Of a stretch of DNA of 64,000 bases, positions 58,270 through 64,000 are shown one piece after another. The stretch spans positions 48,469,252 to 48,533,251 of the forward strand of contig CM055100.1 in assembly GCA_029204225.1 (NCBI GenBank). Reading direction: 5' to 3'. The DNA comes from Diphasiastrum complanatum. Its lineage: Eukaryota; Streptophyta; Lycopodiopsida; Lycopodiales; Lycopodiaceae. Under the pieces are notes generated by a model. The model saw only the letters and a program-made list of their open reading frames with translations, searched no databases and was not told the DNA's origin. The stretch's first letter is position 1. The number at the start of each line of letters is the position of its first letter. Position numbers and translations under genes: made by a program.

Positions 58270-58807
58270 CTAATCTGGTTCAATATAACCATTAAGCTTA
58301 AACTTGGTTCTATAAAATAAAGGATCCTCTGAATCCAACATTGAAGCCATAAATGCATAATGCGTTTCTTCATCTTCATGATAGTGTCCACTTGACCATG
58401 TCAATCTCATAGCTTCTTGGAGTCTCTCTTCTTCTTCAGCTTGTGGTTGATGTTTCACAGATTTTTTCCGAAGATACAATATTAGGTAATCCTATTGCCA
58501 TATTATTGTCTTTTAGAACTTGTAAGCTTTTATAGGTCAGATGTCAAAACCTTTCATGCCATATCCTGCTCTCCATGCTATCAGAAGCTGCACAAACCTG
58601 ATGATCCGGTGTAGACGCATCAAGTTTGTAAAGTTGACCTTCCAAAGATCCTGTGGCCACAACTTTGTAGTCTTTGCTTTTGTTTTTGATGAGACACTTA
58701 TGATCATCAAACTCAACTTTCATATTTTGCTTAGTGATAGCAGAAACTGAAAATAAATTCTTTATTAAACCTGGAACATAGAGAACATTCTTAATTTCTC
58801 CTATATT
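58270..58807 (-). pseudogene. copia D pre-integrase remnant and pol linker
   Basis: Downstream of gag on the minus strand: NVLYVPGLIKNLFSVSAITK, KVVATGSLEGQLYKLDAST and RIWHERF, the pre-integrase region. A jump then leads to an acidic linker (QPQAEEEERLQEAMRLTWSS, DEETHYAFMASMLDSEDP) that normally precedes RT. The integrase core, RT and RNase H are missing, so the element depends on other copies for mobility. Confidence 0.7.
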
Positions 58808-59851
58808 TTATGAAGGTAAATGTACTCTCACTGTACCTCTACCTTTGATATCGTAAGAAGGATTGTCTCCAAGCTTGACATGTGAATTTACACCAGTGTC
58901 GTCAAATTGTATGAACTTCTCACGATGTGGTGTCATATGTTGCGTTGCTCCATAATCAATATACCAACAGTCTTCAGAGATCTCTGATGTTGAAGTTGAG
59001 AATAACCTATAGCATCCCACAGCTTCACTTTTGTCTTCGTCTTCAATGAAGTTGCCTGACTGCTTCTTTTTGTCCTGGATAGCCTTCTTTTTCCTGCTCT
59101 CAAACGCAAAATGACCATACTTGCCACAAAAATTATAATTGCCATTTCTCTTTGGATTAGTTTTGGAACTGTCTCCTTTTTCCGTATTGTCCTTCCCTTC
59201 TTGCTTCTGATCCTTTTTGCCTTTCTTACCTTGATTCTTGGAAAAGAATCCCAGTTCCTTGAAGTCTTCCCTAGACATCAGGTTTTGTCTTTGTAATTCC
59301 TCTTGAAGTAGCAAACCATTGAGCTCATCAAATGTCGACGATCTCTCCCTCAAACTTAGTGTCATAACAAAGTATTGTAATGGTAAGCTATTTAAAACAA
59401 TTTGTACTTGAGTATTATCAAGTACAATTTCCCCTATAGAAGACAACCGATCTCTTAGATCCTTCACTCTGGTAATAAAATCTGTAATGAATTCTTTTGA
59501 TTCCAATTTCAAGGTATAAAGCTTATTGTTCAAGAACAACGCTCGAGATTTACTTACCGTTTCATATGTGTTCTTAAAATTATCCCATGCATCCTTAGGA
59601 CCAACTACATTCCTAATCAAAGGAATCACCTTATCCTTCACGGATAAGTTGATGATAGGATGTGCACGTTCCACCCGCTTCTCAAATGCCCTTCTATCTT
59701 GATCATTGAGACCGTGAGCCTCTTGTCCCATGACAATTGCCCAATAATCTTTGTCCTGAAGGATATTCTGAAGTTTGAACTTCCACAAGCTGTAGTTAGA
59801 TCCATCTAACTTGCTTGATTCAGGAAGAACGGATTCATTCAGACTCCCCAT
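58808..59851 (-). CDS. copia gag-protease fragment, complete 347-residue frame (element D)
   Basis: The only long uninterrupted retroelement frame. It starts MGSLNESVLPESSKLDGSNY (ATG at 59851). The gag core follows with RAHPIINLSVKDKVIPLIRN, PKDAWDNFKNTYETVSKSRA, FITRVKDLRDRLSSIGEIV and ERSSTFDELNGLLLQEELQR, then a Lys-rich linker. The zinc knuckle is degenerate (FCGKYGHFAFESRKK, first and last Cys lost). The protease site reads YIDYGATQHMT, with the catalytic Ser of DSG replaced by Tyr, so proteolysis is doubtful. Gag forms the particle; the frame may still be translated. It ends at a stop at 58808. Confidence 0.85.
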   Translation of the reverse strand: MGSLNESVLPESSKLDGSNYSLWKFKLQNILQDKDYWAIVMGQEAHGLNDQDRRAFEKRVERAHPIINLSVKDKVIPLIRNVVGPKDAWDNFKNTYETVSKSRALFLNNKLYTLKLESKEFITDFITRVKDLRDRLSSIGEIVLDNTQVQIVLNSLPLQYFVMTLSLRERSSTFDELNGLLLQEELQRQNLMSREDFKELGFFSKNQGKKGKKDQKQEGKDNTEKGDSSKTNPKRNGNYNFCGKYGHFAFESRKKKAIQDKKKQSGNFIEDEDKSEAVGCYRLFSTSTSEISEDCWYIDYGATQHMTPHREKFIQFDDTGVNSHVKLGDNPSYDIKGRGTVRVHLPS

Positions 59852-59919
59852 CTTTGTACAAAAATGACAGGCTTTTTTACTAAGAATATACTTGCATGCA
59901 ACAATCTATTAATTGTCAC

Positions 59920-60600
59920 CTTCCCTGGATAGCACCTGTCCAGATACTACCTGCCTTAGAAATACCTGTCTGCTGTCCTAGATGGAGCCTGGCTGGTTCT
60001 GACCTGAATCTGATTTGGACTCCCTCAGATATCATCTATCTGATTGCTGCCTGTCCCAGATAAACCCTGTCTGGTTCTTACCTGACCTGTCCAGGTTCTG
60101 CCTCACTCAGATAACACCTATCCGGTTGTTATCTGTTCCAAATCTGATCTGATTTTTCAGATGTTGTTGTCCCCATATATGTCTGAACCAGATGGTGTCT
60201 CCACCAGAAACTGCCGCCCTCAGATGTGCCTCTGTTCTAAAAAACTGCCTCAGATAAAGCCTGTCCTGGTCAGATATGGCTGCCCCCAGATGTTGCTTCC
60301 ACCAAAAACTGCCACCCTCAGATATGCCTCTGTTCTGGTCAAATGTTGCTCAGGTACTGCCTGCCACCTATAGATGAACCTGCACCACATAAAACCTGCA
60401 CAAGAAAAGACTTATTTTGTTGTCCTGGATGTTGCCTCCCTCAGATCTGCCTGTCTGAAATTGCTACCTGTCCAGAAGATACCTGCACCAGATGTAACCT
60501 CCACCAGAAAAATCTGCACAGGATGGCGCCTCCACCAGATGCAACCTTCACCAAATAGCACCTCCACTAGATGCGACCTCCACTAGTAAACCTACAGCAC
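59920..60600 (-). repeat. 16-bp-period repeat array in copia D leader
   Basis: Read in the sense (minus) direction, units such as CTAGTGGAGGTCGCAT, CTAGTGGAGGTGCTAT, TTGGTGAAGGTTGCAT, CTGGTGGAGGCGCCAT, CTGGTGGAGGTTACAT and CTGGTGCAGGTATCTT follow one another with a period of 15-16 bp. The array decays towards gag but variants continue for nearly 700 bp. It fills most of the leader between primer site and gag. Its approximate consensus is CTGGTGGAGGTNNCAT. Confidence 0.8.
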
Positions 60601-60642
60601 TGATCTTCTCCTTCCTTCCGTAGATCCTGATCTTAACGAGAT

Positions 60643-60655
60643 GGCTTTGATACCA
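60643..60655 (-). other. primer-binding site of copia D
   Basis: The minus strand reads TGGTATCAAAGCC directly after the LTR end CTAACA. Confidence 0.9.
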
Positions 60656-61053
60656 TGTTAGAATCGAAGAGATTCTCTAATCGGAGTAGACTAATCTTAT
60701 TAGTACTCACACAAAACATCAACCACAAGCTGAAGAAGAAGCTATGCTTCATAAGCTGGAAACTGAGATAACAAATGGAGGTGGGCGCCCATCTACTCTT
60801 ATAGAGGCTGTCCACAATGAAAAGCAAAAGCTATCCTTCTACAATAGCAATTGAAATGCTAATTATGAAGTCTTAACAATAGAAATCTATGCTAACTTGT
60901 TTAAAATAGATTTCTATACTATTCTAGCAAAATTGGTACTAACTTAGGTACCTATACTAAAAATAGATAGCACTTATACTAAAAATAGAAATAGGCCTTC
61001 TAGCACGCAGGCTGCCCTCTACAATGAATCAATTAATCCATTAATTCCTAACA
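60656..61053 (-). mobile_element. 5' LTR of copia element D
   Basis: 398 bp on the minus strand, from TGTTAGGAATTAATGG to GATTCTAACA. Contains TATAAGAGTAGATGG followed by GGCGCCCA. Its first 183 bp match 58036-58218. Both the start and the GGCGCCCA word are shared with element B, so B and D belong to one lineage. Confidence 0.9.
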
Positions 61054-61141
61054 ATTTCACTATCAGATAATTGATTTCCAATTGTAGTGCCGCACAATAT
61101 CATTCTTAAAGTCATCGACTTATTGACAGACCAAGTTCCAG
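61054..61141 (+). other. remaining leader of copia E
   Basis: Short stretch between the LTR of D and the gag start of E. Together with 50593-50610 it would form a normal-length copia leader. Confidence 0.5.
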
Positions 61142-62240
61142 ATGGATTCTCAAAGTAAAGCCGATCTTGTTGCAGACAAGTTTTTGAATGGATCCAATTA
61201 CTATTTGTGGAAATTTAAGATAAGATCTTGCTAATCGCCAACGAGCTGTGAGATGTTGTCACATGTATCGAAGTGAAGCTTGAAGACGACACAACCGAGT
61301 CAAAGTGGAAATCGAAGGATGGTAAAGCTTTCGCGCTTATTATTCTCAATATATCAGACACTCAAATTGGCCACATATTTGAAGCTCAAACTTCGAAAGA
61401 TGTACGGGAAATCTTGAGCTCACTATATGATGTGAGGGACGTGACTTCCAAGTTGCATCTCAGAAGAAAATTCTTCACACGCAAGTTGTCGAATGGTGAT
61501 TCACTTTAGAATCACGTTAACCAGTTTAAGAATCTCTTGCAACAGATGGCAGTTGTCGGATCGATCATCGATGATCAAGACACAATCATGACATTGCTTT
61601 CAAGCTTGCCTTCTACATACGAGAACTGGGTGATGATCATATCGACACACCCAGATTTAACTCTCACTAGTGACTAGAGTTCACTATGTTGCTGCAAGAA
61701 GACAATCGAAGAAGTCAAGATACCTCTCCGACTTCATCATCTCATGCTCTATATGTCAACAAAGGCTCAAAACGACAGAAGAAGAAAAGCTCTAAGCGGT
61801 CCACATCAAACCAGAAGCCAACACAAAGTCAAGAGCAATTATCAAATCCACAGTTGAAGAAGAAGCTGTTCAGTAAGTATTGCAAATGCACTAATCATGA
61901 GATCCAGGATTGCAAGGTATTAAAAGCAAAGAATGCCAACAAGCAACCAGATCAACAGGTGAATGCAGTCGCAGTATCATCTCTATCTCCCGAACTCGAC
62001 ATGGACGAAGGAGCGTTTATGGTCAAAGACCAAAAGGCACGATTCAATAATTCTTGGTTTTTGGATTCTAGAGCTACTCAACATATGACCAGTCATCGTG
62101 AGCATTTTCACTCCTATACGCCTTACAGTAGAAAGAAATTCGTTCATCTTCGCGACGATAGTACACACACTATCGAAGGTGAAGGTACTGTAAGATTGAT
62201 GTTCCAGCATGATCAATTCAAACTATTATCAATGTTTTGT
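61142..62240 (+). pseudogene. copia gag and protease (element E)
   Basis: ATG at 61142: MDSQSKADLVADKFLNGSNY and then YLWKFK, the canonical gag start. Frameshifts lead to WKSKDGKAFALIILNISDTQ, TSKLHLRRKFFTRKLSNGD, QFKNLLQQMAVVGSIIDDQD and LLSSLPSTYENWVMIISTH, the same arrangement as element A. The 196-residue frame from 61686 covers a Lys-rich linker, a zinc knuckle with the first Cys lost (SKYCKCTNHEIQDC) and a protease site LDSRATQHMT (DSG changed to DSR as in A). Confidence 0.9.
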
Positions 62241-63224
62241 ATGTACCTAAACTCTCTACAAATCTGTTATCAGTAAGTAGAATCATTGATTTAGGTCATA
62301 GGGTAGAATTTGAGTATGATCAATGCCAAATTATCGATAGGACAAATAAGATCTTTGCACTTGGCAAGAGGCATGGATACTTATATAGATTGGCTCATTG
62401 TTATCCTGACACTAGTCAAGCCTTGAAAACCTCTATTTTTGTCAATAAAGCATTACTTTGGCATTATAGATTAGGACACTTGAATCATACATCTGTGTCG
62501 AACATGTCCAGACAATCCCTAACACGTGACCTCGACTATCCAACCAATAAAGTCGACCTCCCTGTTTGTCAAAGCTGCATCCTTGGAAAATAGACTAGGA
62601 TTCCTTTTAGATCGAGTCATAGGCATGCAGCAAAAGATGTTCTAGATATCGTTCATTCAGATATATGTAGAAATCGGAGGCTTTCAAAATCTTTCGACAA
62701 TTCAAAGAGCATGCAAAAATGGAAACTGGTAAAAGAATCCAAGCATTGAGGTCCAACAACGGGGGAGAGTCCATCTCTACCGAATTCAGGGAGTATTGCC
62801 TTAACAACGACATTGAGCAACAATTTATTACCTCCTATTTGCTCAATCGAATGGACTTCCTGAGAGAAAGAACTGAACCTTAGTCGAATCGGCTTGGTGT
62901 ATGCTTGCTCATGCGACACTTCCGAAATCCTTCTGGGCTGAAGCTGTTTCCACTGCAGCTTATATTCAGAACAGATGTCCGACTAAAGGTCTCTCAGACA
63001 AAACACCATATGAATTTTGGACAGACTCCAAACCATCATTATCGAACCTACGCATTTTTTGGATGTATCGCTTATGCGCAGATACTGCAAGATCTCAGGA
63101 AGAAGCTCGACTGATCAAATCTATTTTCATCAGCTACACTATTTCAGATAAAGCTTATAAGCTGTATGATCCTGTCGAGTCGAAGATATTCACCAGTCGG
63201 GATATCATCTTGATCGAAGATTAG
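62237..63224 (+). pseudogene. copia pre-integrase and integrase (element E)
   Basis: MYVPKLSTNLLSVSRIIDLG, LWHYRLGHLNHTSVSNMSRQ and CQSCILGK (zinc Cys pair), then HSDI (first Asp region), a short deletion, and LRSNNGGESISTEF, where the second catalytic Asp has become Asn. Frame changes lead to MLAHATLPKSFWAEAVSTAA, NRCPTKGLSDKTPYEFWTD and the C-terminal block SIFISYTISDKAYKLYDPVE, FTSRDIILIED. Inactive. Confidence 0.88.
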
Positions 63225-63545
63225 TTTATCGACCTCAAAGGCAAGGGCAAAGCTCATATAGTCGAACTATCGGACTCTCCTAAAATTTCGAACACTTATG
63301 TTCCCAAGTTGATTATTTCTATTGAAGGTCCAAGCTCGTCCACAACTTATCAACAACGAATCCGAAGAAGATGACGTTGCAGCTCAACAACTATAGCATG
63401 ATGAAAATAATCAACTTCGCTCATTTCCCATAAGATCGACAAGAGAACGTAGACCACCTATAAGGTATATCGACGAGTCTGCAGCCTATCTTGTTCAAGA
63501 GCCGACTATTGTCGAAGAGGCACTTAGTCAGCCCGATTCCGATCT

Positions 63546-64000
63546 TTGAAAGAAGCTATGGATAGAGAGTATTCATCCCTTATCAAGAACCAGACTTGGA
63601 CTATTGCCGAATTGTCTGCCAGCAGAAATGTAGTTAATTGCAAATGGATATTCAAAATCAAATACAAGGCAGATGGAAGCATCAATCGAAGAAAAGCTCA
63701 ACTTGTCATGAGAGGATTTTCTCAGGTACATAATGTCGACTACACTGAGACTTTCAGTTGAGTAGTTAAACATTCTTCAATCAGACTTCTATTGTCATTT
63801 GCTGTTGCAACAGATTTGGAGGTACATCAAATGGATGTACAGACAACATATCTTAATGTAGTTATTGAAGAAGATATTTACATGATGCAACCCGAAGGTT
63901 ATAATATCGAAGGCAAAAAGAATTGTGTATGTAAACTCCACAGAGCACTTTATGGCTTGAAGCAATCTGCTAGAGCATGGTCTCAAAGGATCAACACTTT
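63546..64000 (+). pseudogene. copia reverse transcriptase N-terminal part (element E), continues past window
   Basis: MKEAMDREYSSLIKNQTWTI, VNCKWIFKIKYKADGSINRR, KAQLVMRGFSQVHNVDYTET, one stop, then VHQMDVQTTYLNVVIEEDIY, MMQPEGYNIEGKKN and LHRALYGLKQSARAWSQRIN up to the window edge. The catalytic YVDD would lie beyond 64000. The QTTYLNVVIEEDI block matches the relic RT at 31590-32650 more closely than elements B or 1. Confidence 0.9.

Larger units (their letters stand above)
49394..64000 (+). other. intron 10 of the acyltransferase gene, running past the window end
   Basis: The donor GTAAGCC follows NCVGK. No exon encoding the expected continuation was found up to 64000, and the interval from 49791 is filled with copia elements. 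The intron is therefore at least 14.6 kb, unless the gene is broken here. 49394-49790 holds no recognised feature. Confidence 0.7.

Overview
This is nuclear DNA from a land plant. It is AT-rich, made mostly of Ty1/copia and Ty3/gypsy retrotransposon debris, hAT transposase fragments, a small inverted-repeat element family and long CT/CA microsatellites. One clear host gene is split by short exons with GT-AG introns. The species cannot be named from the sequence. The large, repeat-filled introns suggest a plant with a big genome.

The host gene starts at 39491 on the + strand and encodes an ankyrin-repeat DHHC-type protein S-acyltransferase of the plant TIP1/PAT24 type. Ten exons (39491-49393) give 404 residues without a break: the ankyrin repeats, two transmembrane helices and the DHHC motif. 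The remaining exons are not seen, so the tenth intron must run beyond base 64000. That intron, at least 14.6 kb long, holds a nested stack of copia elements.

Layout. 1-5700: fragments of unknown ORFs and a hAT-like tail, then a minus-strand gypsy gag/protease whose gag is split by a 1262-bp TG..CA insertion with a 5-bp target duplication. 5700-9490: LTR-like debris and a plus-strand gypsy with gag fused to the integrase/chromodomain end. 9490-12500: little recognisable. 12518-21903: a block of minus-strand copia pieces from at least three elements. 22510-23491: an unrecognised protein with coiled-coil repeats and a hydrophobic tail. 23757-24558: N-terminal half of a hAT transposase, bordered by long CT/CA arrays. 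25000-30650: non-coding DNA with a 1.0-kb inverted-repeat element and a tandem duplication. 31590-37766: mosaic of copia fragments on both strands. 39000-64000: the host gene with its introns.

All the retroelement reading frames checked carry stops, frameshifts or deletions, except one complete 347-residue gag in the element at 58036-61053. No RNA gene, CRISPR array or bacterial operon was seen. The most unusual structures are a 16-bp-period repeat array in the leader of one copia family (two copies), a small transposon family packed with GTGCTA-type palindromes and with a nearby empty site, and the uncharacterised repeat protein at 22.5-23.5 kb.
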